This document shows, piece after piece, positions 8,791 to 16,605 of a stretch of DNA of 64,000 nt. Source of the DNA: Luteimonas gilva (GTDB lineage: Bacteria > Pseudomonadota > Gammaproteobacteria > Xanthomonadales > Xanthomonadaceae); assembly GCF_005239095.1 (NCBI RefSeq), contig NZ_SZUA01000001.1, positions 1,637,122-1,701,121 on the forward strand, in the 5' to 3' direction. The position numbers were made by a program, and so were the translations under genes. How positions within the stretch are numbered: the first letter of the stretch is position 1; each line of letters begins with the position of its first letter. A model generated the notes under the pieces. That model saw nothing but the letters and a program-made list of their open reading frames with translations. It was not told the DNA's origin and did not search any database.

Positions 8791-9104
8791 AGTTCCGCCA
8801 CCGCGGCGCTTTGCCGGCCGGCCCTCCGTCGCGTAGATCTCTGCGGAGACTCTCTGCGTGAACTGGTGAGCTCTGACACACCAACGCCCTTCCCCGAGAA
8901 CTCCTCAAAGGCCCTATCGATCTCCTCAACTTTCCAGACTCGAATACGAGGTCCGAATCTTATCGGCTGCGGGAGTTTTCCCTCTTTGACATAGAGCCAG
9001 AACGTGCTGCGCGCGATACCGTACCGAGCCGCCGCTTGCGCAGCTCGAAGATATGGCTGCGCAGTGCTATTCCGAAACCCCTCATTGACCTCTTTATTTT
9101 GCAT
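8787..9104 (-). CDS. AlpA-like helix-turn-helix regulator
   Basis: A 105-residue protein with a MerR/AlpA-type helix-turn-helix between about residues 17 and 65: YLRAAQAAARYGIARSTFW, then YVKEGKLPQPIRFG and RVWKVEEIDRAF. This is the usual AlpA/excisionase-like fold that recognises the phage or satellite DNA and switches integrase or replication genes. The C-terminal tail is Arg-rich. Regulators of this type are typical of P4-like and PICI-like satellites and of small prophages. The stop overlaps the start of the next gene (ATGA). An inverted repeat with 10-base arms lies about 60 bases upstream and may be an operator. Confidence 0.78.
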   Translation of the reverse strand: MQNKEVNEGFRNSTAQPYLRAAQAAARYGIARSTFWLYVKEGKLPQPIRFGPRIRVWKVEEIDRAFEEFSGKGVGVSELTSSRRESPQRSTRRRAGRQSAAVAEL

Positions 9105-9162
9105 GACATATCCCGGCTTATCTGGACGCCGACATCATGCAATGGACGCTGACTTCAGTCTT

Positions 9163-9201
9163 GGGGGAAATGCAGCACATTATTTGCTCGACATTTCCCC
9201 C
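9163..9201. repeat. Perfect inverted repeat upstream of the AlpA-like gene
   Basis: Arms GGGGGAAATG (9163-9172) and CATTTCCCCC (9192-9201) are perfect complements, separated by 19 bases. The site lies between the stop of the 9210-9866 gene and the AlpA-like start. There is no T run, so it is less likely to be a terminator than a regulator-binding site; both remain possible. Confidence 0.55.
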
Positions 9202-9209
9202 AGTTCACG

Positions 9210-9866
9210 CTAATCCCCGAACTCTTGAAACCAACCGCGTGCGGCCCTTAATACGCCCTTGTCTACGCGAACCTGATATCCGTTCATAGACAAAAGGAGG
9301 TTTGTCACTCGCGCCCACACCGCACCACCTCTCCTCCCGCTTACTTCGCTGGATTCTTCTGAAATGGAGAGTGCTACTCCTAATGTCTTAAGCTGCAGGC
9401 CGACCTTGTACGCAAGGGAAACCAGCGGAGTATTGCCCGGCTTATCGGGCTCGTTACGAGCCAACTCAGAGGCGCGCTCAACCGTTGATTTAATATCTTC
9501 TGATATTGATCCCAGGTCCTTAAAACTTGCCAATACCCGTCCTCTTGGCAGTTCTCTTTTCCGGTAGGCGCGCGCCCTTGAAAAATGCAAGAGAGTAATC
9601 GGCGAAACGGCTAGCAAATCCTTCTGCATTTCGTCGATTGATTTCGCCAAAGCGGCGAGCTCAGCTCGCGCATCTTTGATGGTCTTTACTCCTTTGGACG
9701 GGAACTGTTTCCCAGCTCGACGGGGCTTTTTGTGCGTGAATTGCGAATAGACTTTCACAGCAACGCTCAGCGCTGCCATGACCTCATCAACATCGCCCAG
9801 CCTCTTCTGCGCGACAAGCAGTTCACGCAAGCGCTCTTCAAATTGGGCTTTACCCGCGGTTATCAC
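9210..9866 (-). CDS. Hypothetical island protein
   Basis: A 218-residue protein with a GTG start three bases after the stop of the preceding gene, so it is probably coupled to it. It is Lys/Arg/Glu-rich and mostly helical; residues 65-110 form a probable coiled coil. The last 45 residues (WARVTNLLLSMNGYQVRVDKG) read like a small mixed domain. No signal peptide, membrane segment or enzymatic motif is seen and I recognise no family. GC content is visibly lower than in the core genes, in line with an acquired island. Confidence 0.55.
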   Translation of the reverse strand: MITAGKAQFEERLRELLVAQKRLGDVDEVMAALSVAVKVYSQFTHKKPRRAGKQFPSKGVKTIKDARAELAALAKSIDEMQKDLLAVSPITLLHFSRARAYRKRELPRGRVLASFKDLGSISEDIKSTVERASELARNEPDKPGNTPLVSLAYKVGLQLKTLGVALSISEESSEVSGRRGGAVWARVTNLLLSMNGYQVRVDKGVLRAARGWFQEFGD

Positions 9867-9869
9867 GAC

Positions 9870-10229
9870 TTAGCGCCGAAGCCTATCCGCGTCAGCCCAC
9901 ACGATTCGATGCGTTAGACGTTCCACATCCGTCGAAGGTCCCATCGAAGCAACGAGAGAGTAACCAGTGGGCAACTCATCAATCGTACTGATTGGGCCTG
10001 TCAGCGCCATTTTTCCCTTCTGATCCATTAAAAGTAAACACGGATCTTTGTCGGTGACGTCATCGCCGATGTCGATCTTGGCGATTGCGGCTGCGCAATG
10101 CGCAGTTGGAAGCTCTGGGACAAATTTCAACATAACCTCTATCTCCGACAACGAGGGAAGCAATTGGATCAATGCTCCAGATGCGTACTGCTTCTGACCA
10201 CGGAACTGGCTTATGCTTGGTGGTGCCAT
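9870..10229 (-). CDS. Hypothetical island protein
   Basis: A 119-residue soluble protein without recognised domain. The ATG at 10229 is chosen because an AGGAG box stands 6-10 bases upstream; an upstream in-frame start at 10280 has no such box. The middle contains an acidic stretch (KIDIGDDVTDKDP) followed by a beta-rich part (CLLLMDQKGKMALTGP). It probably forms an operon with the 9210-9866 gene, three bases downstream. No function can be proposed. Confidence 0.6.
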   Translation of the reverse strand: MAPPSISQFRGQKQYASGALIQLLPSLSEIEVMLKFVPELPTAHCAAAIAKIDIGDDVTDKDPCLLLMDQKGKMALTGPISTIDELPTGYSLVASMGPSTDVERLTHRIVWADADRLRR

Positions 10230-10258
10230 GATCGTTCTCCTATCGAACGGTTGTGGAA

Positions 10259-10290
10259 GGCCCGCGACGTGGTAGCACACGCCGCGGGCC
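10259..10290 (-). terminator. Hairpin after the excisionase gene, weak terminator candidate
   Basis: Arms GGCCCGCG (10259-10266) and CGCGGGCC (10283-10290) form a GC-rich stem just downstream of the excisionase stop. Only two T follow on the minus strand, so termination would be inefficient or factor-dependent. Confidence 0.35.
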
Positions 10291-10295
10291 GCTTG

Positions 10296-10526
10296 TTATC
10301 GATCTCTTCGCGGCCTCCCGAACGTCACACGGTCAGCGAGCATCAGCGCAGAGCTTTCTACCCAGCGCTCGAACCCCTGGAGGTCCATTAATATCCGCCC
10401 GTCTGGCGCTTTGAGGTATTCGCGATCAAGTAGCCAGTCGCCCCTGGCCATCTTCGATTGAACCGCTTTGGTGGTATACCCGGTTAATTCTTCGAATTTC
10501 TTGATGGTCACATAGCGAATTGTCAT
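10296..10526 (-). CDS. Putative excisionase (DUF1233-like)
   Basis: A 76-residue protein with the sequence pattern of the small excisionases that accompany P4-type integrases: ITIKKFEELTGYTTKAVQ-like recognition helix at residues 7-22 (here VTIKKFEELTGY), then KMARGDWL, and YLKAPDGRILMDLQGFERW at about 37-55. Excisionases bend DNA at the attachment site and direct integrase toward excision. Its start overlaps the integrase stop by four bases (ATGA), so both proteins are made together. That the pair is intact suggests the island may still be mobile. Confidence 0.8.
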   Translation of the reverse strand: MTIRYVTIKKFEELTGYTTKAVQSKMARGDWLLDREYLKAPDGRILMDLQGFERWVESSALMLADRVTFGRPRRDR

Positions 10527-11791
10527 GCGCGGACCTCACGAATGATCCCACTATGAATCGGTACAACTTTCCCAGTTTCCTGCCGCAGCGCATCCAAGTA
10601 GTCAGCCCACGCTTGCATCATCTTCGTACGCAGACCTAAGTGCTCGGCTTTGTTGTAGACGCCAGCCACTCCAGGCTCCTTATGCGACAACTGCCGCTCG
10701 ATAGCGTCTTTGTCGAAACCGAGCTCGTTGAGCAACGTCGACGCCATATGACGGAAGCCGTGCCCAGTCATCGCATCCCTGTCATAGCCGATACGGCGCA
10801 ACGCGGCGTTGATTGTGTTCTCGCTTATCGATCGCGTCGGACTGCGCTGCCCGGGAAATAGGTAGCGGCCGTGGCCCGTGAGCGGCTGAAGTTCGCGGAG
10901 TATGGATAGCGCCTGAGCCGAAAGCGGGACAATGTGAGGGGGTGTCCGCGGATTGTCTTTATCTGCCTTTTTCAGCTTCCGCCGATGCGCCGGTATTACC
11001 CAGCGCGCGCCTTCTGCGTGCTCAAGGTCGATCTCCGACCACTCCGCTGCCCGGATTTCGCCTGGCCGGGCGAACAGCAACGGAGCTAGCCGAAGGGCGC
11101 AGGCCACCGGGAAGGTGCCGCCAAAGGCCTCGATTGCCCGGAGGAGCTCACCTACCCGTCCGGGATCCGTGATCGTGGCGTAGTTGCGCTTTGCATGCGC
11201 CGGCAAGACGTCCCTCAAATCGTGAGCCGGATCCCTTGAGGCGCGCTCAGTGGCGATGGCATGCCGGAAAATCCGGCTCAACTCTTGCCGAAGCCTGTGA
11301 GCCTGGTCGGTATGTCCCTTCTTCACGAGCCGCATCAGGAGGGGTCTGATCTCTGCCACCCCCACGTCGGCTATAGGTGTCTTGCCTAGCCACGGGTAAG
11401 CGTGCACTACCAGCCGGGCCCGCTCCTTGAGGAATTGGCGGCGAGTCCAGTTGTGGGACCGCAGCTCCAGCCACTCTTCCGCGATCGCTTCGAAACTATT
11501 GGCGGCCGCTATCTTGGCTCTGGTCTTGGCCCCTTGCCGCTCGGCCGACGGGTCCTTGCCCGTACGCAGTACAGCGCGCGCTGCTTCGCGGCCACGGCGG
11601 GCTTCAGCCAAGGACACCTCGGGGAACACGCCGAGCGCCAGCAGCTTCTCCTTGCCGGCGAAGCGGTACTTCAACCGCCAATACCGGCCGACCTCTCGCA
11701 CGTCGAGATACAAGCCGCCGCCATCGAAATGCTTGCCAGGCTTGGCAGCCTTGATCGCCAACGCGGTGAGTTTTCCGCCATCTCCGGCCAC
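10523..11791 (-). CDS. Tyrosine-type integrase of the island (P4 family)
   Basis: A 422-residue tyrosine recombinase. Residues 8-90 are the N-terminal DUF4102-type arm-binding domain (KAAKPGKHFDGGGLYL), residues 100-190 the SAM-like core-binding domain, and residues 200-400 the catalytic domain. Visible active-site elements are the box I Arg in FARPGEIRAAEW, the HxxR motif in GHGFRHMAST, the later His in LSHKEP, and the Tyr nucleophile in VAGVYNKAEHL. A GTG start at 11791 is used because an in-frame stop lies directly before it. The gene sits 177 bases from the 3' end of tRNA-Lys, the classic target of this family, and drives insertion and, with the excisionase, excision. Confidence 0.93.
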   Translation of the reverse strand: MAGDGGKLTALAIKAAKPGKHFDGGGLYLDVREVGRYWRLKYRFAGKEKLLALGVFPEVSLAEARRGREAARAVLRTGKDPSAERQGAKTRAKIAAANSFEAIAEEWLELRSHNWTRRQFLKERARLVVHAYPWLGKTPIADVGVAEIRPLLMRLVKKGHTDQAHRLRQELSRIFRHAIATERASRDPAHDLRDVLPAHAKRNYATITDPGRVGELLRAIEAFGGTFPVACALRLAPLLFARPGEIRAAEWSEIDLEHAEGARWVIPAHRRKLKKADKDNPRTPPHIVPLSAQALSILRELQPLTGHGRYLFPGQRSPTRSISENTINAALRRIGYDRDAMTGHGFRHMASTLLNELGFDKDAIERQLSHKEPGVAGVYNKAEHLGLRTKMMQAWADYLDALRQETGKVVPIHSGIIREVRA

Positions 11792-11898
11792 TCATACCCC
11801 CAGACAGGGCCCTCGCCGGCTCCATACCCCTGAAGGTACCCCCGGAATCAGACGGATTCAAGTGGGCCAGACCGGACTCTGACAAACCAGGTTCTGAA

Positions 11899-11916
11899 TG
11901 TAAACCTAGGTTTACA
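11899..11916. promoter_or_regulatory. 18-base perfect palindrome in the int/attachment region
   Basis: TGTAAACCTAGGTTTACA is a perfect palindrome, AT-rich within GC-rich DNA, placed about 110 bases upstream of the integrase start and about 50 bases from the tRNA 3' end. It could be an operator for integrase control or an arm-type site; which one cannot be told from sequence. Confidence 0.5.
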
Positions 11917-11968
11917 AAGAGGTTTTTGAGATGGATCGGACTGAGTTGGACGCAAACAGCACAAGATT

Positions 11969-12044
11969 TGGTGGGTCGTGTTGGAATCGAACCAACGACC
12001 AGCGGATTAAAAGTCCGATGCTCTACCGACTGAGCTAACGACCC
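11969..12044 (-). tRNA. tRNA-Lys (anticodon UUU)
   Basis: A complete 76-base tRNA on the minus strand: acceptor stem GGGTCGT / ACGACCC, D-arm TAGCTCAGTCGGTAGAGC, anticodon loop CTTTTAA giving anticodon TTT, T-arm GGTTCGATTCC, and an encoded CCA end at 11969. Its 3' end faces the integrase gene. Integrases of this family use the tRNA 3' end as attachment site, so one island end probably lies here. Confidence 0.97.
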
Positions 12045-12145
12045 GGTCTTGCTTGCGAATTGATCGATGGGCCTATCGGGCGCATCGCGGCCGATGAGGC
12101 CGGGCCGCGTCGAGAGCGGCGGCCCGATATTCTAACCCAGCGCGG

Positions 12146-12844
12146 TCAGCCGACGTAATGCGTGGGATCGGCGACGCCCGCGGCGGCGAAGCCTTCGGCG
12201 CGCAGCCGGCAGGCGTCGCAGTGGCCGCAGGCCCTGCCCTGCTCGTCGGCCTGATAGCAGGAGACGGTCAAGCCGAAGTCCACGCCCAGGCGCAGGCCCT
12301 CGCGGACGATGTCGGCCTTGCTGAGGTATTGCAGCGGCGCCTGCACGCGCAGGCCGGCGCCTTCGACGCCCGCCTTGGTGGCCAGGTTGGCCAGGCGTTC
12401 GAAGGCTTCGACGAACTCCGGGCGGCAATCCGGATAGCCGGAATAGTCCACCGCGTTGACGCCGCAGTAGATGTCGCTGGCGCCCAGCACCTCGGCCCAG
12501 CCCAGCGCCACCGACAGCATGATGGTGTTGCGCGCCGGCACGTAGGTGACCGGAATCGCGTCCTTCGGCGCGCTTTGCCCGACCGGATGTCCGTCGGTAT
12601 CCAACGGCACGTCGATGTCGTCGGTCAGGGCCGAGCCGCCGATCGCGCGCAGGTCGACGTTGACGGTCTTGTGCGCGACCGCGCCGAGCGCGGTCGCGAT
12701 GCGCGCGGCGGCGTCCAGTTCGGAAGTATGGCGCTGGCCGTAGCGCACGCTCAGCGCGTGCACCGCATGCCCGCGCTCGCGCGCGATGGCCAGGACGACG
12801 GCGGAATCCATGCCCCCGGAAACGAGTACGACTGCGGGTTTCAT
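12146..12844 (-). CDS. queC: 7-cyano-7-deazaguanine synthase QueC
   Basis: A 232-residue enzyme that turns 7-carboxy-7-deazaguanine into preQ0 with ATP and ammonia, a step to queuosine in tRNA. The ATP-pyrophosphatase loop SGGMDS is at residues 9-14. Zinc ligands are the Cys residues of the C-terminal [17 protein letters not shown] segment. The start at 12844 ([11 protein letters not shown]) matches the usual QueC N-terminus; a longer frame runs upstream through the inverted repeat into antisense of queE and is not meaningful. The next gene upstream on this strand is queE, which makes its substrate; a palindromic repeat separates the two. Confidence 0.96.
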   Translation of the reverse strand: MKPAVVLVSGGMDSAVVLAIARERGHAVHALSVRYGQRHTSELDAAARIATALGAVAHKTVNVDLRAIGGSALTDDIDVPLDTDGHPVGQSAPKDAIPVTYVPARNTIMLSVALGWAEVLGASDIYCGVNAVDYSGYPDCRPEFVEAFERLANLATKAGVEGAGLRVQAPLQYLSKADIVREGLRLGVDFGLTVSCYQADEQGRACGHCDACRLRAEGFAAAGVADPTHYVG

Positions 12845-12868
12845 CTTTTTCTCGCTTATCGAAAATGC

Positions 12869-12956
12869 TTTTGTGGGAGCGGCTTCAGCCGCGAGCTCTT
12901 CCCACACTTCGCCGACCGGATCGTAAAAGCTCGCGGCTGAAGCCGCTCCCACAAAA
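12869..12956. repeat. Palindromic repeat, family B (GTGGGAGCGGCTTCAGCCGCGAGCTC type)
   Basis: Near-perfect inverted arms of about 30 bases around a central spacer, between queE and queC. Related copies occur at 13687, 29274 and 49381. Confidence 0.85.
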
Positions 12957-12963
12957 AGCAGTA

Positions 12964-13644
12964 TCAACGGCCGGGCTCGTCGTTCCACAACAGCTTGTGC
13001 AACTGCATCTGGAACCGCACCGGCAGCCGGTCGGCGACGATCCAGTCCGCCAGCTCGGTCGGATCCAACTCGGTCTTGCTCGGCGAGAACAGCACGTCGC
13101 AGCGTTCGGCCAAGCGATGCTCGGCCAGCAACGCGCGCGCCCATTCGTAGTCGCCCCGCCCGCACAGCACGAACTTGACCTGGTCGCGCGCGGTCAGCAG
13201 CGGCAGGTTCTGCCACAGATTGCGGCCGACCTCGGCCGAGCCGGGCGTCTTGATGTCCAGCACCCGGCTCACGCGCGGATCGACCGCGGCGACGTCGATC
13301 GCGCCGGACGTCTCCAACGACACGATGTAGCCCGCGTCGCACAACCGCGACAGCAGGCCCAGGCAGCGTTTCTGCGCCAGCGGCTCGCCGCCGGTCACGC
13401 ATACGTGGCGCACCCCTTGGCGCGCGACTTCTTCGAGGATCGCATCGATCGTCCGCCATTCGCCGCCGTGGAAGGCGTAGGCGGTGTCGCAGTATTGGCA
13501 GCGCAGCGGGCAGCCGGTAAGGCGCACGAATACGGTGGGCCAGCCGGCGTCGCGCGCCTCGCCCTGCAGCGACAGGAAGATCTCGGTGATCCGCAGCCGG
13601 TCCGCGGATGCGGCGGCCGCATCGGGGGCGGAAACGGCGTTCAT
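12964..13644 (-). CDS. queE: 7-carboxy-7-deazaguanine synthase QueE (radical SAM)
   Basis: A 226-residue radical SAM enzyme that contracts the ring of 6-carboxytetrahydropterin to 7-carboxy-7-deazaguanine. The iron-sulfur motif CxxxCxxC is at C45, C49 and C52 ([10 protein letters not shown]). [10 protein letters not shown] near residue 21 and VTGGEPL near residue 95 (SAM-binding GGEP) are typical QueE features. It lies upstream of queC in the same direction. It is followed by repeat family B, and the upstream gap to cpoB carries another copy, so the que genes may be transcribed apart from the tol genes. Confidence 0.95.
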   Translation of the reverse strand: MNAVSAPDAAAASADRLRITEIFLSLQGEARDAGWPTVFVRLTGCPLRCQYCDTAYAFHGGEWRTIDAILEEVARQGVRHVCVTGGEPLAQKRCLGLLSRLCDAGYIVSLETSGAIDVAAVDPRVSRVLDIKTPGSAEVGRNLWQNLPLLTARDQVKFVLCGRGDYEWARALLAEHRLAERCDVLFSPSKTELDPTELADWIVADRLPVRFQMQLHKLLWNDEPGR

Positions 13645-13686
13645 GGGCGTTATTTTAGCGCCTGGAACCCGTCCAGGCCGGCTTTT

Positions 13687-13778
13687 CGTAGGATCGGCTT
13701 CTGCCGCGAGCTCTTTCTATGAAATCGTCGCGATGCCGCGATTTGAAGGAAAAGCTCGCGGCTGAAGCCGCTCCTACA
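13687..13778. repeat. Palindromic repeat, family B
   Basis: Diverged arms CGTAGGATCGGCTTCTGCCG and the matching CGGCTGAAGCCGCTCCTACA flank a spacer that includes a GTCGCGATG core shared with other copies. It lies between cpoB and queE. Confidence 0.8.
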
Positions 13779-13791
13779 AGAGCGAAAGCGG

Positions 13792-14589
13792 TCAGCGGAC
13801 TTGCGAAATCTCGATCGCCCGCAAACGGGCGTCGGCGGCGCGGGCCGCGTCGGTGCCGGGGAACCGCTGGGTCACCTGCGTCAAGGTGCGTCCGGCCGCA
13901 TCCATCTGCTTGAGGCCGTACTGCGACAAACCGACCTTGAGCAAGGCGCCCGGCGCCTTGTCGTGGGTCGGATAGCGGTCGAGCAAAGCTTGGAATTGCT
14001 CTTGCGCCAGCGCGTAGTTCTGGGTGACGTAATAGCTCTCGCCCAGCCAATACAGCGCGTTCGGCGCGTAGGCGCCGCTGGGATAGGCCTGCAGGAAATC
14101 GGAGAACAGGCGCGCCGAATCCACGTACTGGCCGGCTTTGAGCGCATCGAACGCGGCGTTGTACGCGGTGCGTTCGTCGGCGCCTTTGGCCAGGGCGCCT
14201 GCGTCGCCGCGCACGACCGGAGGCTTGTCGGCCGGCGCCGCCGGTTTGGCCGGTTTGGCGCTCGCCGCAGGCGGAGGCACGATGGTCGGATTGCTTCCGC
14301 CGCTTTCCACGCGGTTCAAGCGACCATCCAGATCGAGATACTGGCTGCGGTTGCTGGCTTTCTGCTGTTCCAACTGTTGCTGCAGTTCTTCGATCTGCGA
14401 GCGCAGGGTCTGCATCTCGCTCCTCAGCTGCGTGACCTGGTTCAAGAGGTCGACGTTGCCTTGGTTGTTGGAGGCCTGCTGCTCGAGCGCGGTCACGCGA
14501 TCGGCCAGGCTGGCGCGTTGCGCGAATGCGGGCGCGGCGGCCACGAGGGCCGCCGCGAACGCGATGCTTGCGATGGAGACACGCATCAT
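13792..14589 (-). CDS. cpoB: Cell division coordinator CpoB (YbgF, Tol-Pal associated)
   Basis: A 265-residue periplasmic protein that in E. coli links Tol-Pal energy state to PBP1B-driven septal wall synthesis. Residues 1-23 form a signal peptide (cut after AFA). Residues 28-95 form a coiled coil with a Gln-rich run, the trimerisation region. A Pro/Ala-rich linker follows (about 100-140), then TPR repeats to the end (YNAAFDALKAGQYVDSARLF, YWLGESYYVTQNYALAQEQF, LLKVGLSQYGLKQMDAAG). It is the last gene of the tolQRAB-pal-cpoB cluster, 29 bases after pal, and so is probably co-transcribed with pal. Confidence 0.93.
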   Translation of the reverse strand: MMRVSIASIAFAAALVAAAPAFAQRASLADRVTALEQQASNNQGNVDLLNQVTQLRSEMQTLRSQIEELQQQLEQQKASNRSQYLDLDGRLNRVESGGSNPTIVPPPAASAKPAKPAAPADKPPVVRGDAGALAKGADERTAYNAAFDALKAGQYVDSARLFSDFLQAYPSGAYAPNALYWLGESYYVTQNYALAQEQFQALLDRYPTHDKAPGALLKVGLSQYGLKQMDAAGRTLTQVTQRFPGTDAARAADARLRAIEISQVR

Positions 14590-14617
14590 CGAACGTCTTC
14601 CGTTTACTGGGCGCTGC

Positions 14618-15133
14618 TTACTTAGCCGTGTAGACGATCTCGACGCGGCGGTTCTTGGCCCAGCAGTCCTCGCTGGATTCGGTGCAGGTCGGGCGCTCTT
14701 CGCCGTAGCTGACCACGGTGAGCTGGCTGCCCGAACCGCCGTTGGCCTGCAGTGCGGACGACACGGCGTTGCCGCGGCGCTCGCCCAGGCCCATGTTGTA
14801 GGCGCGGCTGCCGCGCTCGTCGGCGTTGCCTTCCAGAGTGATGCGCGAGGACGGACGGTCGCGCAAGTACTTGGCGTGGCAGGCCATCGCCGCCTGGAAT
14901 TCCGGCTTCAGCGCGTCCTGGTCCAGATCGAAGTAGACGATGCGCTGGCGCAGGCAAGCGTCGGTGTCCAAATCGTTCGGGCCGTAGGCGCCGGCGGTGC
15001 CGGTGTCGGGCTGGGTCACGGCGCCGGTGTCGCCGGTCGGCGGCTGCGGCTGTTCCTTGACCTTCTTGGAGCAGCCGACGGCGGCGACGCAAACGAGCGC
15101 GGCGGTCAGCATGAGGCGGGTGGTGGTGTTCAT
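14618..15133 (-). CDS. pal: Peptidoglycan-associated lipoprotein Pal
   Basis: A 171-residue outer-membrane lipoprotein. The signal peptide ends in a lipobox with the lipid-carrying Cys at residue 21 (VAAVGCSKK). A Pro/Gly/Thr-rich tether of about 40 residues follows. The OmpA-like domain (about 65-170) shows VYFDLDQDALKPE, LEGNADERGSRAYNMGLGERRGNAV and NRRVEIVY, the peptidoglycan-binding signature. An extra Cys pair (TCTESSEDCW) is typical of the xanthomonad version. Pal anchors the outer membrane to the wall and binds TolB. A GAGGA box precedes the ATG. It sits between tolB and cpoB. Confidence 0.97.
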   Translation of the reverse strand: MNTTTRLMLTAALVCVAAVGCSKKVKEQPQPPTGDTGAVTQPDTGTAGAYGPNDLDTDACLRQRIVYFDLDQDALKPEFQAAMACHAKYLRDRPSSRITLEGNADERGSRAYNMGLGERRGNAVSSALQANGGSGSQLTVVSYGEERPTCTESSEDCWAKNRRVEIVYTAK

Positions 15134-15177
15134 CGTCGATCCTCGTCTTGCGGGGGTTGGAATTCTACTGCGGTGAT

Positions 15178-16488
15178 TCAGCGCTTCTGCCGATACGGCG
15201 ACCAGGCCGGCTCACGCACATCGCCATTGGCGACGGTCAGGCGGCTGCGCACGCGGCCGTCGGCGGAGACGGCGTACAGCACGCCGCGTCCGCCCTCTTT
15301 GGCCGCATACACGACCATGCTGGCGTTGGGGGCGAAGCTGGGCGATTCGTCCAGCGAGCCCGGGGACAGCGTGGTCCAGCGTGGCGAACCGAGGCTCCGG
15401 TCCATCAACGCGATACGGTAAACGTTTCCAGCGCCCTGCGCCACGGCGATCTTCTTGCCGTCGTAGGACACGGTGGCGCTGGCGTTGTAGCTGCCTTGGA
15501 AAGTGACCCGCGTGGCGCCGCCGCCGGAAGCCGAAGCCTGGTAGATCTGCGGCCGGCCGCCGCGGTCGGAAGTGAAGTAGATCGTGCCGCCGTCGGCGCT
15601 GAAGCTCGGCTCGGTGTCGATGCCGAATTGGTTGGTGATCTGGGTCAGCGCCTTGCTGCCCAGGTTCATCACGTAGATCTCGGGATTGCCGCTGCGCGAC
15701 AGCATCAAGGCCAGGCGGTTGCCGTCGGGCGAGAAGCTGGGCGAGCCGTTGATGCCGCGGAAGCTGGCGACCAGTTCGCGCGCGCCGGTGGCGATGTCCT
15801 GGATGTAGACCGCCGAGTTGCCGCGCTCGAAACTCACATAAGCCAACTTGCGTCCGTCCGGACTCCAGGCCGGCGACAGCATCGGCTCGCTCGAACGCAC
15901 CACGACCTGCGGGTTGTAGCCGTCCGAGTCGGCGACCATCAACGCGTAGCGGCTGCCTTTGCCGGTGCCGCTGGCGGTGATGTAGGCGATCCGGGTCCAG
16001 AACGCGCCGCGCACGCCGAGGATTTTTTCGTAGACGGCATCGGCGATCTGGTGGGCGACGTCGCGCATCGCGTTGCTGCGCGCGGTCAACGCGAAGCCGA
16101 GCAGGCGTTCTTGCTTGGCCACGTCGAACAATTCGTATTCGACCCGCGCGCTGCCGTCGCCGCCGGGCAGAATGCGGCCGACCACGATGTAGTCCTGCTT
16201 GAGCATCCGCCAGGTCGGATAGTTGATCTCGCTGCCGCGGCTGGGACGCTCGACGATGTCCTGCTCGGGCAGGCCGCGGAACTGGCCGGAACGGGCCAGA
16301 TCGGCGCGGATCACCGCGGCGACGTCGGTTTCGCCCGCGCTGCCCTGGAACGGCACCACCACGATCGGCAGGGCCGAGGCGTTGCCGCCGACGATGTCGA
16401 TTTCCAGCCCTTTCTCTTGCGCCGAGGCGATCAGGGGCAGCAAGAAGAGCGCGAACAGCGTAGCGAGCAGGTGCAGCGGTCGTTTCAT
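15178..16488 (-). CDS. tolB: Tol-Pal system protein TolB
   Basis: A 436-residue periplasmic protein with a signal peptide (MKRPLHLLATLFALFLL, cut after ASA), an N-terminal domain of about 130 residues and a six-bladed beta-propeller built of WD40-like repeats such as LSPAWSPDGRKLAYVSFERG, GSPSFSPDGNRLAL and TEPSFSADGGTIYFTSDRGG. It binds Pal and relays force from TolA during envelope constriction. The ATG at 16488 gives the cleanest signal peptide; an ATG four codons upstream (16500) cannot be excluded. It is 117 bases from tolA and 44 bases from pal. Confidence 0.96.
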   Translation of the reverse strand: MKRPLHLLATLFALFLLPLIASAQEKGLEIDIVGGNASALPIVVVPFQGSAGETDVAAVIRADLARSGQFRGLPEQDIVERPSRGSEINYPTWRMLKQDYIVVGRILPGGDGSARVEYELFDVAKQERLLGFALTARSNAMRDVAHQIADAVYEKILGVRGAFWTRIAYITASGTGKGSRYALMVADSDGYNPQVVVRSSEPMLSPAWSPDGRKLAYVSFERGNSAVYIQDIATGARELVASFRGINGSPSFSPDGNRLALMLSRSGNPEIYVMNLGSKALTQITNQFGIDTEPSFSADGGTIYFTSDRGGRPQIYQASASGGGATRVTFQGSYNASATVSYDGKKIAVAQGAGNVYRIALMDRSLGSPRWTTLSPGSLDESPSFAPNASMVVYAAKEGGRGVLYAVSADGRVRSRLTVANGDVREPAWSPYRQKR

Positions 16489-16605
16489 CGGCGGTTCCAT
16501 CGATTTCGGAGAGTCCGGGATCGAGCCGTGGCGGCCCGGGCTATTAAACAGCTTGTATGTGAAATTCATCTCAAAGATGAACGGGGGCCTGCTCGCACAG
16601 CGGAT

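Noticed and set aside
12146..13459. Minus-strand frame fusing extra N-terminal sequence to queC
   Set aside because: The extra part crosses an intergenic repeat and runs through queE in another frame; the ATG at 12844 gives the standard QueC start.
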